A stretch of DNA of 12,484 nucleotides from Cytophagales bacterium (GCA_003454975.1 DMST01000113.1:2325-14808), one strand, 5' to 3'; positions 1-6,928 are shown, counted from the stretch's first letter. Numbers and translations are program-made. Notes: a model not told the origin generated them from the letters alone.

Positions 1-905
1 CCGCTTGTCTGTACCTTAAGCAGCTTTACCGAATCTTTGGTGATTGGGAATTGGCGATCGCTTCCTATAACGCCGGCCCCGGCAATGTGCGCAAAGCCTT
101 GCGAAGAAGCGGCAAGAGTACCTTTTGGGAGGCCTACCGCTACATGCCTCGCGAAACGCGCGGATATCTACCCCAATTTGTGGCCGTAATGTACGCCTAT
201 CACTATGCCCCGGAGCACAACCTTATTCCGACTGAACCACAATTCGCCTGGGATACAGAATCGTTTACCGCTGATCATTTCGTGAACTTGCCTACTGTGG
301 CCCGCCACCTGAATCTGTGTACCGATGATCTGGAAGCACTTAATCCGGGGCTGAAGCATGGGGTAACGGCGGACTATCTAAAATTACAAACCATCCACTT
401 GCCGGCCGATGCTATGCCGTTGTTTCTGGAGCATAAGGACTCTATTCTATATCTAGCGAAAACGGAAAATCGTGAACGAATGGAATACCTAGCGCGTAAT
501 ACACTGGGCAGCACTTACGGGCGCGAAAAACTGGTGTATCGGGTGAAAAGTGGGGATGTGCTGGGCCGCATTGCGGAAAATTATGGAGTACGGACGGGAG
601 ACTTGCGCCAATGGAATGGCATTCGGGGAAGTACCATCTACGTAGGGCAGCGGCTCAATATATGGGTGCTACCCAACCAGCGCGTGCCTGCCCGGCAGAC
701 CGCCGTGGCACAAACTCACCGCACACCATCTCGTCCTGTGCCTGAAGGGGCGGCGGTACATGTGGTGCAGTCAGGAGATTCCCTCTGGTCCATCAGTCAG
801 CAATACGATGGCCTTTCTATTGCCAAAATAAAAGAACTCAACGGGCTCTCCTCTGACCGTATACAACCCGGTCAGCAACTAGTGATTAACGTGCCTAAAT
901 CGTAA
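1..905 (+). CDS. mltD: Membrane-bound lytic murein transglycosylase D-like protein with LysM repeats (5' end missing)
   Basis: This is the C-terminal 300 residues of a gene that enters from the left; the frame is open from base 3, so the TTG at 51 is an internal Leu codon and not a start. Residues 1-65 are the end of a GH23 transglycosylase (SLT) domain, with FGDWELAIASYNAGPGNV matching the family's conserved 'A-Y-N-A-G-xG-N-V' block and then FWEAYRYMPRETRGYLPQF. The catalytic Glu would lie upstream, outside the window. A weak LysM-like stretch (about residues 98-134, ending in LQTIHLP) is followed by two clear LysM modules at about 177-221 (YRVKSGDVLGRIAENYGV) and 251-297 (HVVQSGDSLWSISQQYDG), separated by a Pro/Arg/Thr-rich linker. 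By family knowledge the enzyme cleaves the MurNAc-GlcNAc bond in periplasmic peptidoglycan, giving 1,6-anhydro ends, and LysM binds glycan. The order SLT then LysM matches MltD. The gene faces bshC tail to tail. Confident in the family; the exact paralogue is an inference. Confidence 0.9.
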   Translation, partial: ACLYLKQLYRIFGDWELAIASYNAGPGNVRKALRRSGKSTFWEAYRYMPRETRGYLPQFVAVMYAYHYAPEHNLIPTEPQFAWDTESFTADHFVNLPTVARHLNLCTDDLEALNPGLKHGVTADYLKLQTIHLPADAMPLFLEHKDSILYLAKTENRERMEYLARNTLGSTYGREKLVYRVKSGDVLGRIAENYGVRTGDLRQWNGIRGSTIYVGQRLNIWVLPNQRVPARQTAVAQTHRTPSRPVPEGAAVHVVQSGDSLWSISQQYDGLSIAKIKELNGLSSDRIQPGQQLVINVPKS

Positions 906-963
906 AGGGAGGTACCGACAACCCGTGGGCCCCTTCAAAACCTGCCAAAAATTTCAGGGGACG

Positions 964-998
964 TGTAGAGTGCTGAATTTAGAATTCAACACTCTACA
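964..998. terminator. Long hairpin between convergent genes, probable bidirectional terminator
   Basis: Arms 964-979 (tgtagagtgctgaatt) and 983-998 pair over 16 positions around a 3-nt loop (tag). Only the pair 973/989 departs from Watson-Crick: it is C·A in rightward RNA but a G·U wobble in leftward RNA, so the hairpin is slightly better for the bshC transcript. Leftward, a run of Ts (gaaatttttgg) follows after about a dozen bases; rightward, only ttgcccttttcc follows. Its position between two stop codons (905 and 1011) suits a shared terminator. The T tracts are not ideal. Confidence 0.7.
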
Positions 999-1010
999 TT
1001 GCCCTTTTCC

Positions 1011-2573
1011 TTACTCCTTAAAGACGTACATCTGATAATTGAAGGCGTCAAAACCTTCCACCAACTGCGTAATCAGTTCAGGGTTGGGGAGAATGAAATT
1101 CAGAAAGTTATCGTGACGCTCTTGCAATGATCCGTTGGGGAACATTCTGGCTTTCACCGACTGGATGTGCTTCACGCTTTTATCGTGCTTTTCTCGCTCC
1201 GCCTTTTCCAGGCGCTTCTCCAGTTTATCTACATTTTTGAGTACCTCCGAGAGGTGAGCTCCAATGCGTCCTTCCAGGGTCGGGTCTACTTGAGTGGCCT
1301 TGTCCTTTATCTGGGTGAAAACCTCCTGAATCCGGTTACGCTCGTCTAGCAGTGATAGCTCCGCTTGGGTGTGGCTGGCTACGTATTCTTTTACCAGTTC
1401 TTGCTCATCGCGGAAGAAATCCGTGGTCGTAAGGCCTAAGCTTTCAATTCGTTCGCTGGTTCGCTTATTTAAGATCAAACCGAAGTTTCTAGGCATGATC
1501 AGGGGCAGTGGTACTTGGAAGTGGTCGAACACCCCCTTGAGTTGTAGCCAATAGGCTGCCTCGGCAGGACCGCCCACATAGGCTAGGTTAGGCAGAATTA
1601 ACTCCTGATACAAAGGGCGCAACACTACGTTGGGACTAAAATTCTCCGGTTTGGCCTCTATCTCAGCTAGCAGCTCTTCTTCCGTAAATTTCGTTTCTGT
1701 ATTCAGCACCTGCCAAGCGTCACCTTCACGTACTATGCGATTTCGTTGGCCTGGTTGTAGGTAAAAGAAGTTGATCTTTCGTGGAAAAATCTGGGTCTTA
1801 TATCCCAATTCTCCCAGCTTCTTGCTGGCCTCTTCGGCCAAGTCGTTGGCGTGGTGGTTGAGAACGTCATCTTTGATTGCCGGAATCAAAGCCTGCTTCA
1901 ACTCGTGCTGATCCGCATCAACTACCACTACCCCATGCTCACCAAACAACTCATTGACGTAGCAACGTACGGCCTCGGCCAAGGTGTCGAATTTAGTATA
2001 GGCCTTCTCGAAAACAGGGAGTTTCTCCTGAATTCCGGCCATCATTTTATCAAGCCCTTCGGTAGACATGCGACCAACCGGTCCCGTTTGCTCAGTTTCC
2101 CAAGTATGTGTGCGGCCAAATAGGTTGGCATGATTGATTTCGGCCAGATCGTGATCTTCGCTAGCCATCCAATACACCGGTACAAAGGTGTACCCAGGGT
2201 GCTTCTCGGCTAAGATGCGGGCAGCATCCACTACCGTTGCAATCTTGAATATAAAATAAAGCGGCCCAGTCAGTACGTTTAGCTGGTGCCCGGTGGTTAC
2301 AGTGAAGGTTTTTCCGCCGGCTAAGGCGTTAATGTTAGTTTTTACAGCTTCCGTAACCTCTAAGCCATCGTATTGGGCTTGGAGTACCGAGACCAGCGTG
2401 TTCCGCTGAGCTTGAGAGAAGTGTTGGCCTTTTTCTTCGATTTGGGCAGCAATACTGTCCAATACGGGGCGGCGGTGATAGAACGAGGATAATTCCGGTT
2501 TGCCGGATAAGTAATCCAAAAAGAGGCCGGAGAAAGCGTTCGTTTTCTCCAGCGGAATACACTCTACAGTCAT
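1011..2573 (-). CDS. bshC: Bacillithiol biosynthesis cysteine-adding enzyme BshC
   Basis: The 520-residue product has the usual BshC length. By family knowledge BshC is the putative cysteine ligase that joins Cys to glucosaminyl-malate in the last step of bacillithiol synthesis, in the cytoplasm. Visible signatures are TGHQLNVLTGPLYFIFKI at residues 94-111, the family's nucleotide-binding-like block, and PVYWMASEDHDLAEINH at about 132-148. A charged helical segment at about 440-476 (KLEKRLEKAEREKHDK) is the coiled coil typical of the C-terminal part, followed by the conserved MFPNGSLQERHDNFLNF tail at 477-493. The ATG at 2573 gives a natural N-terminus (MTVECIPLEKTNAFSGLF). The start lies only 3 nt after the rimO stop codon (TAA-CCT-ATG), so the two are almost certainly co-transcribed from upstream of rimO. 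BshA and BshB would be needed elsewhere in the genome. Strong family call; the substrate is inferred from the family. Confidence 0.95.
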   Translation of the reverse strand: MTVECIPLEKTNAFSGLFLDYLSGKPELSSFYHRRPVLDSIAAQIEEKGQHFSQAQRNTLVSVLQAQYDGLEVTEAVKTNINALAGGKTFTVTTGHQLNVLTGPLYFIFKIATVVDAARILAEKHPGYTFVPVYWMASEDHDLAEINHANLFGRTHTWETEQTGPVGRMSTEGLDKMMAGIQEKLPVFEKAYTKFDTLAEAVRCYVNELFGEHGVVVVDADQHELKQALIPAIKDDVLNHHANDLAEEASKKLGELGYKTQIFPRKINFFYLQPGQRNRIVREGDAWQVLNTETKFTEEELLAEIEAKPENFSPNVVLRPLYQELILPNLAYVGGPAEAAYWLQLKGVFDHFQVPLPLIMPRNFGLILNKRTSERIESLGLTTTDFFRDEQELVKEYVASHTQAELSLLDERNRIQEVFTQIKDKATQVDPTLEGRIGAHLSEVLKNVDKLEKRLEKAEREKHDKSVKHIQSVKARMFPNGSLQERHDNFLNFILPNPELITQLVEGFDAFNYQMYVFKE

Positions 2574-2576
2574 AGG

Positions 2577-3890
2577 TTAGGCAACGGGGATTCCGTACAG
2601 ATCAAATTCCGTTGCGTCGGTGATGCGAATGTTGGCAAAGTCACCCACGCGCAGGTAATGTTCAGCGGCGGGTATCAGCACCTCGTTATCTACCTCCGGT
2701 GAATCATGCTCTGTCCTACCAATGAAGTATTCACCTTCCTTCCGGTCAATCAATACTTTCAAGGTCTGGTCAATCTTCGCTTGATTCAATTCCTGAGAGA
2801 TACCCTCCTGCAACTCCATAACGGAGTCGGCGCGTTCTTGTTTGGTCTCTTCGGGGACATCATCCTCGAAGTTATATGCGTGGGTCTGCTCCTCGTGTGA
2901 GTAAGTAAACACGCCCAAACGATCAAAACGGGTTCTTTTTACGAATTCCAGCGTTTCCTGGTGGTGTGCCTCGGTTTCACCAGGGTACCCAACGATGAGT
3001 GTGGTCCGAAGGGCTATACCGGGTACTTTTTGACGAATGGTATCTACCAGTTTCTCGGTTTTCTCCCGCGTAATGCCCCGGCGCATATGCTTCAGCATAT
3101 CCGTCGCCCCGTGCTGCAAGGGTATGTCCAGGTAGTTGCAAATATTATCCCGCTCGGCCATTACATCCAGCACGTCCATGGGGAAGCCCGTTGGGAAGGC
3201 GTAGTGCAACCTGATCCACTCAATGCCCTCTACATCGCTCAGGCGAGCCATTAGTTCTGCCAGATTTCTCTTCTTGTAGAGGTCCAGACCATAATAGGTA
3301 CTGTCTTGAGCAATCAGCAGGAGTTCCTTAGTGCCTCTCCGGGCCAGGCTTTCCGCTTCTTTTACTAGTTCTTCTATTGGGCGTGACTTATGCCCGCCCC
3401 GCATCAAGGGGATAGCACAGAAGCTACAAGGGCGGTCGCAGCCCTCAGAGATTTTCATGTACGCATAGTGGTTGCTGGTGGTGAGGATGCGGTCACCCAC
3501 CAGTTCATGCTTATAATCCGCATTAAATTTGCGGAGTAGCATGGGCAACTCCATCGTGCCAAACCAAGCATCTACGTTTTCAATTTCTACCGATAGGTCG
3601 TCCTTGTAGCGGTGGCTGAGGCAGCCGGTAACGTACAGCTTATCGATCGCTCCTTCATCCTTGGCCTCCGAGTACTGCAAAATAGTATCGATACTCTCTT
3701 GCTTCGCATTGTCAATGAAACCGCAGGTATTCACAATGATGATGTTGGCATCGTCTTCCTGCGCCTCGTGCGTAGCATCCACACCATTGCCCTTCAGCTG
3801 GGTGAGCATTACCTCAGAGTCTACCAGGTTTTTACTACAACCTAACGTTACAATGTTCACCTTGTCTTGTGTACGTCCCTTCGTTTTCAC
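2577..3890 (-). CDS. rimO: Ribosomal protein S12 methylthiotransferase RimO
   Basis: RimO is a radical-SAM enzyme that adds a methylthio group to the beta carbon of the conserved Asp of ribosomal protein S12. From a GTG start at 3890 the product is 437 residues, normal for RimO. The N-terminal UPF0004/MTTase domain carries three cluster cysteines, in LGCSKN (C18), NTCGF (C56) and VTGCLSHRY (C90). The radical-SAM motif CDRPCSFC gives C151, C155 and C158. The last 65 or so residues (KVLIDRKEGEYFIGRTE through FDLYGIPVA) form the TRAM domain. LGCSKNLVDSE at the N-terminus and the SFCAIPLMRGG context separate RimO from its relative MiaB. The frame stays open to a GTG at 3935, adding 15 residues, but that extension contains a perfect -7 box (3916-3923), whereas aggacaggc lies just before the GTG at 3890; I therefore prefer 3890. 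It is the first gene of a pair with bshC. Confidence 0.95.
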   Translation of the reverse strand: MKTKGRTQDKVNIVTLGCSKNLVDSEVMLTQLKGNGVDATHEAQEDDANIIIVNTCGFIDNAKQESIDTILQYSEAKDEGAIDKLYVTGCLSHRYKDDLSVEIENVDAWFGTMELPMLLRKFNADYKHELVGDRILTTSNHYAYMKISEGCDRPCSFCAIPLMRGGHKSRPIEELVKEAESLARRGTKELLLIAQDSTYYGLDLYKKRNLAELMARLSDVEGIEWIRLHYAFPTGFPMDVLDVMAERDNICNYLDIPLQHGATDMLKHMRRGITREKTEKLVDTIRQKVPGIALRTTLIVGYPGETEAHHQETLEFVKRTRFDRLGVFTYSHEEQTHAYNFEDDVPEETKQERADSVMELQEGISQELNQAKIDQTLKVLIDRKEGEYFIGRTEHDSPEVDNEVLIPAAEHYLRVGDFANIRITDATEFDLYGIPVA

Positions 3891-3915
3891 GCCTGTCCTG
3901 TTTGAATTTGCCGCG

Positions 3916-3923
3916 CAAAGGTA
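3916..3923 (-). promoter_or_regulatory. Bacteroidota-type -7 box for rimO-bshC
   Basis: The leftward strand reads TACCTTTG, an exact match to the TAnnTTTG consensus of the Bacteroidota major sigma factor. It ends 25 nt before the preferred GTG at 3890, so transcription would begin near 3910 with a short leader of about 20 nt. No TTG is found at the usual -33 distance, so the element is incomplete. If real, it rules out the GTG at 3935 as start. Confidence 0.55.
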
Positions 3924-3980
3924 AGCCTTTTGCACCGCATTTGGTTTAGATGAGTGGGAACAGTATTCAGACCCTAGAAG

Positions 3981-4008
3981 TTCGAGGCTCGAATTTCGAT
4001 TATTCGAA
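3981..4008. repeat. Cluster of TTCGA/TCGAA inverted half-sites between the DUF1028 gene and rimO
   Basis: Four half-sites lie in 28 bp: ttcga at 3981, tcgaa at 3989, ttcga at 3995 and tcgaa at 4004. They form two adjacent small dyads with loops ggc and ttat, and alternative pairings between the inner copies are possible. They lie just downstream of the DUF1028 stop and about 60 bp upstream of the rimO -7 box. No T tract follows on the leftward strand, so a terminator is not well supported; an operator or weak structure is possible. The rest of the 144-nt gap 3891-4034 holds only the rimO promoter box. Confidence 0.35.
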
Positions 4009-4034
4009 TTACCATCATCGCCCTTTCGACAAGG

Positions 4035-5045
4035 CTATTTTACCTCTTGGATCCGCTTCAGGTCTGCTTCGGAAACTGTGAGCAATCCGGGGTCAATTAA
4101 CCGGTCTATGAGCATACGCCAGTTGTCGCCACCGTCAGCAAATACCTCGGTGAAAAGCTCAAGGGCCTCGTCTACCTCACCAATGTTGGCCAACGTTACG
4201 GCATGCCAGAATTTCATCTCCTTGTTATCGGGGAACATGCTTTCCGCCGTACTGTAGGCCTCCATGGCCTTGTCAAACTCTCCTTCCTCTACGTAATAGT
4301 CGCCCGTGTTCATGTACTCATAAGCCTTGGCTACGGCTAGTTGGCGCTTGAGTTCAGCCAGTGGGGTGGGGGAGTCGCTGATGCGAATGTCGATTTTGCG
4401 GTCTACCCAAGGATAACCTGTGGCTTCAGATTGTACTACTAGCAATGCTGCTGATTGCTTGCCTCGAATGTCGCCCCCTTCATCTTGGGCCGCTTCCAGA
4501 GCTGCCATCATACGATCGGCCAGATCGCCTTCGGCCTCTTCAAAAGCTTTTGCCATGGCAGGCCATACCGTGGCGTTGGTCATCATATTGGCTTGTACCG
4601 AGAAGTTTTCCCCAACGTAGTGCCCTGCTTCTGAAATACAATTGCTTCCCGTATGGGCTGCTACGTTACCTTGTGCATCGATCATGGCTACTTGCCGTAC
4701 CCCTTCTCCGGGGTCGTTGGCGAGTAAGCTTTCCAAGGCTTGGTTAGCGGTTAGCCCGTTTTTCATCAACTCCAGGCCATTACTGCCGTAGCTAGGGTTT
4801 ACAAACGACTGGGTGGCTACCACGCCCACGCCCGCTTCTCCCCAGCTAACCAGGGTGCCCACGCTGAACCAATGGGATTGTACGGCTACACCCATTTCGC
4901 CAGTTGCAGGATCACGCGCAACAATGCTAAAGGTATGGGCGAGCGGTTCTTTTCCGTAGGGAGTGTTTTGTGCAAAAACCGCTTGGGGTAGCAGAAGAGT
5001 GGCGAAAACCGCCAGTAGAATGGGTCGAACAGTCATTTCCTTCAT
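4035..5045 (-). CDS. Secreted DUF1028 family protein with C-terminal TPR
   Basis: The 336-residue product begins with a signal peptide (about residues 1-26: a KEMTVR basic start, a hydrophobic core, then VFAQ), so it is exported. Residues 36-220 or so are a full DUF1028 domain: HTFSIVARDPATGEMGVAVQS, then VVATQSFVNPSYG, AAHTGSNCISEAGH, FSVQANMM and GGDIRGKQSAALLVVQ. From memory the family belongs to the Ntn-hydrolase clan, but its reaction is not established, so I assign no substrate. Residues 240-310 form about two TPR repeats (AYEYMNTGDYYVEEGEFDKA, HAVTLANIGEVDEALELF), a protein-interaction add-on. The ATG at 5045 gives a complete signal peptide; an in-frame ATG at 5036 is a possible alternative. 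It lies downstream of the effector-binding gene in the same direction and has a possible promoter of its own just after that gene's stop. Strong family call, unknown function. Confidence 0.9.
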   Translation of the reverse strand: MKEMTVRPILLAVFATLLLPQAVFAQNTPYGKEPLAHTFSIVARDPATGEMGVAVQSHWFSVGTLVSWGEAGVGVVATQSFVNPSYGSNGLELMKNGLTANQALESLLANDPGEGVRQVAMIDAQGNVAAHTGSNCISEAGHYVGENFSVQANMMTNATVWPAMAKAFEEAEGDLADRMMAALEAAQDEGGDIRGKQSAALLVVQSEATGYPWVDRKIDIRISDSPTPLAELKRQLAVAKAYEYMNTGDYYVEEGEFDKAMEAYSTAESMFPDNKEMKFWHAVTLANIGEVDEALELFTEVFADGGDNWRMLIDRLIDPGLLTVSEADLKRIQEVK

Positions 5046-5053
5046 GATTTTGA

Positions 5054-5084
5054 GGAAAATAGAAAATGACAGCTATTCGACCAA
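5054..5084 (-). promoter_or_regulatory. Possible promoter of the DUF1028 gene
   Basis: On the leftward strand a TTG (5084-5082) is followed after 20 nt by TATTTTCC (5061-5054), which matches six of eight positions of TAnnTTTG. The spacing is what Bacteroidota promoters use. It starts just after the stop codon of the upstream gene (5088) and ends 8 nt before the ATG, leaving a very short leader. The -7 match is imperfect, so read-through from the upstream gene remains an alternative. Confidence 0.35.
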
Positions 5085-5087
5085 GGT

Positions 5088-5543
5088 TTATTCTTTCACG
5101 CTGATGTATACGGGCACTTCAGCGTCCGAAGGGTCTTGAGCAAAACGACCGTATACTTCAAAGTCCACTTGAAAAATCCGGTCTAACCCAGAAGTGTGTA
5201 TAGTAAGCCAAGTTTCTTGTATGGCATCGGGGAGCTTACCCTGAGCAAAAAACATGGCATAGTAGTTAGCTGGCACCGTTACGATAGAAAGGTTTTTGGT
5301 GGCAGGCAATGATTGCTCTACGCGATAGCCAATCAACAGGTCATAAGGTTGCGTATGATCTCCTTCGTAGTTGAAATATACCGCCCATATATCATCGTTG
5401 ATGCGGTGCTCAATTTGCTCGATGGGGTTCTCTGCCCGGAAGCGCTCCCAGTGTGCATCTACGGTATGGGGGGCTGCAGGGTCTATCCGGGTACTATATC
5501 CAACAACTGTAAAGCTATCTTGTGAAATGAAAGTATGATCCAT
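5088..5543 (-). CDS. GyrI-like / AraC effector-binding domain protein
   Basis: From the ATG at 5543 this is a 151-residue single-domain protein. It resembles the stand-alone effector-binding proteins related to the C-terminal half of AraC/MerR-type activators and to integron Cass2: FTVVGYSTRID at 11-21, IWAVYFNYEGDHTQPYDLL at 52-70, IVTVPANYYAMFFAQG at 87-102, and DFEVYGRF at 127-134, with the Glu (E129) that in relatives faces cationic or drug-like ligands. There is no DNA-binding domain, so a cytoplasmic small-molecule binder or sequestering role is likely; the ligand is unknown. The frame continues upstream to an ATG at 5636, but those 31 extra residues are not family-like and cover the promoter elements at 5571-5601, so the shorter start is chosen. 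The next gene downstream in the same direction is the DUF1028 gene, 42 nt away. Confidence 0.8.
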   Translation of the reverse strand: MDHTFISQDSFTVVGYSTRIDPAAPHTVDAHWERFRAENPIEQIEHRINDDIWAVYFNYEGDHTQPYDLLIGYRVEQSLPATKNLSIVTVPANYYAMFFAQGKLPDAIQETWLTIHTSGLDRIFQVDFEVYGRFAQDPSDAEVPVYISVKE

Positions 5544-5570
5544 GAAAAAAAGGCGGGTATAGGTTTGAGG

Positions 5571-5601
5571 CAAAGATGCAGGGAATACCCATGCAGGGCA
5601 A
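5571..5601 (-). promoter_or_regulatory. Promoter of the effector-binding gene, with an operator-like dyad in the spacer
   Basis: The leftward strand has TTG (5601-5599), a 20-nt spacer and CATCTTTG (5578-5571), seven of eight positions of TAnnTTTG. The box ends 27 nt before the ATG at 5543. The spacer holds the direct repeat ATGCAGGG (5576-5583 and 5591-5598) and a near-dyad TGCA-GGG-aata-CCC-a-TGCA (5577-5595). A regulator bound there would block the promoter, but no binding protein is identified. Confidence 0.55.
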
Positions 5602-5638
5602 TCGGTATGTTGGGATTGGGTCAAAATCGTACACAAAC

Positions 5639-5667
5639 AAAAAGGGAGCTGAAACAGCTCCCTTTTT
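5639..5667. terminator. Perfect intrinsic terminator hairpin without an obvious gene
   Basis: Arms 5639-5651 (aaaaagggagctg) and 5655-5667 (cagctcccttttt) pair perfectly over 13 bp around an aaa loop, with T tracts on both strands. It is the clearest intrinsic terminator in the window. It lies between two divergent genes, upstream of both start codons (5543 leftward, 5983 rightward), so it ends neither of them. Either an unseen short transcript stops here or a gene has been lost. Confidence 0.8.
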
Positions 5668-5982
5668 GCTACTAACTAAAAACCACTTTCATTATGAAAA
5701 CCTAAAATGTCTTTACTGGGTGTTTGAGTCTTGTTTATGGGTCGATTTACAATCATATATACGCGGGGATATATTGTTTGGTTTCTCATTTTTCTGAAAA
5801 AATTACCTGGAAAAGTTCAATTTACTCCCGTCTCATGCGGGATTTGTACTATAATCTATTGATTTATAAGGACTTGCCCTCAAAGAATGTAAGTAAGATT
5901 TGGAGAGATTCTTTCGTAATATGCCCCCTTATTTTATCCTGCTTTACTTTATTGGTAGCGCTTAAAATACCACGAACCATCT
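5668..5982. other. AT-rich gap of 315 bp with a start-like sequence and no supported gene
   Basis: Directly after the terminator comes actaactaaaaaccacttt and then cattATGAAAACC, which looks like the leader and first codons of a Bacteroidota gene. The frame stops at once (ATG-AAA-ACC-TAA, 5694-5705), and a second ATG at 5707 gives only six codons. The rest is noticeably richer in A and T than the flanking genes. It includes a small stem (5826-5831 with 5837-5842) but no further convincing structure, and no recognisable coding sequence. The ghrA promoter must lie near the right end, but I see only a weak box (TACTTTAT, 5945-5952). Confidence 0.5.
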
Positions 5983-6915
5983 ATGGCCATTGTCATTATT
6001 GCTCCAACAAGGGATACTCGGATTTGGGCCCAAGGGTTATTAGCTCTGGATCCTACATTGGAGATCTACGAACATCCCCATGTGCCTGAAGACGTGAAGG
6101 ACCGAATCACCTGTGCTATAACTTGGCTGCATCCGGAAGGTAGCCTATCGGTTTTCCCCAACCTCAATATTATCTGTAGTATGGGAGCTGGGGTGGATCA
6201 CATGTTGGCAGATGCTCAACTGCCTAAGGGCGTTCCCATCACCCGGATTGTAGATCCGGCCTTAGCGTGGTCTATGAGCAATTTTGTGATTGCGGCCTTA
6301 TTCAACCACCACCGCAACTGGGAGCATTTTCGTAAGCAACAAGCAGGAAAACGATGGGCCCAGGCAGATTTGTGCGAAGTCCCTTTGCGGGTTGGCGTAT
6401 TGGGCTTGGGGGTGCTAGGTAAGGACCTAGCCCAAAAGGTTTCGGCCTTAGGATTTTATACTGCTGGTTTTAGCCAGACGCCTAAAGAGGTAGCCGGTAT
6501 AGAAAGCTTTGTGGGAGCGTCCCAATTGGATGCCTTCTTACAAGCAGTGAACGTATTAGTATGTCTGCTACCTCTTACGCCTGCAACTGAAAATTACCTG
6601 AATGCCCAGTTATTTGAACGGTGTAGCCCGGGTACCTATCTCATCAACGTGGCCCGTGGCAAGCATCTGGTGGAAGAAGATTTGATCCCTGCTATCCATT
6701 CCGGTCAGCTTTCTGGTGCCGTATTAGATGTATTTCGGGAGGAGCCTTTGCCTGTGCATCATCCTTTTTGGGAGCACCCCAACATAGTGATTACTCCCCA
6801 TCATGCCAGCCTCACCAACCCAGATGCGGCCATTCCTCAATTGTTAGAAAACTACCGACGGTCCATCCAAGGAGAGCAATTACTAAACACTGTAGATCGA
6901 AAAAAAGGGTATTAA
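5983..6915 (+). CDS. ghrA: Glyoxylate/hydroxypyruvate reductase A-like D-2-hydroxyacid dehydrogenase
   Basis: The 310-residue protein has the length and layout of GhrA-type reductases, cytoplasmic NAD(P)H-dependent enzymes that reduce glyoxylate or hydroxypyruvate to glycolate or glycerate. Visible landmarks are the substrate-loop SMGAGVDHML (66-75), the Rossmann motif GLGVLG (141-146), LVCLLPLTPATENYLNAQ (192-209), NVARG with catalytic Arg (R225), DVFREEPLP with catalytic Glu (E254) and TPHHAS with catalytic His (H273). The LPLT, DVFREEPLP and TPHHAS blocks are those of the GhrA subgroup rather than of lactate or phosphoglycerate dehydrogenase. The ATG at 5983 starts directly on the first beta strand (MAIVIIAPT). 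Its neighbours give no pathway link; the Usp gene follows 63 nt later with its own promoter. Substrate preference is inferred from the family. Confidence 0.85.
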   Translation: MAIVIIAPTRDTRIWAQGLLALDPTLEIYEHPHVPEDVKDRITCAITWLHPEGSLSVFPNLNIICSMGAGVDHMLADAQLPKGVPITRIVDPALAWSMSNFVIAALFNHHRNWEHFRKQQAGKRWAQADLCEVPLRVGVLGLGVLGKDLAQKVSALGFYTAGFSQTPKEVAGIESFVGASQLDAFLQAVNVLVCLLPLTPATENYLNAQLFERCSPGTYLINVARGKHLVEEDLIPAIHSGQLSGAVLDVFREEPLPVHHPFWEHPNIVITPHHASLTNPDAAIPQLLENYRRSIQGEQLLNTVDRKKGY

Positions 6916-6928
6916 TGACCTTGGTCAG

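Larger units (their letters stand above)
5560..5667 (+). ncRNA. Candidate small RNA ending at a strong terminator (speculative)
   Basis: The rightward strand carries an exact TAnnTTTG box, TAGGTTTG, at 5560-5567. A transcript starting about 5 nt later would run roughly 95 nt and end at the hairpin plus T5 at 5639-5667. No plausible protein begins in this interval. No -33 TTG is found at the proper distance, and I cannot match the sequence to a known RNA family. The box lies next to the leftward promoter of the effector-binding gene, so the two would compete. An undescribed sRNA is one reading; a leftover terminator is another. Confidence 0.25.

Noticed and set aside
5544..5636. Longer start (ATG 5636) for the effector-binding protein
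   Set aside because: The added 31 residues are unlike the family and the same bases hold the -33/-7 promoter and the dyad.
5826..5842. Small stem (tcccgt / gcggga) in the gap before ghrA as a terminator
   Set aside because: Only 6 bp including a wobble and no T tract; too weak to call.
5724..6089. A 121-codon rightward ORF starting at a TTG in the AT-rich gap and running into ghrA
   Set aside because: It overlaps the first third of ghrA in another frame, resembles no family I know, and its composition follows the AT-rich non-coding sequence.
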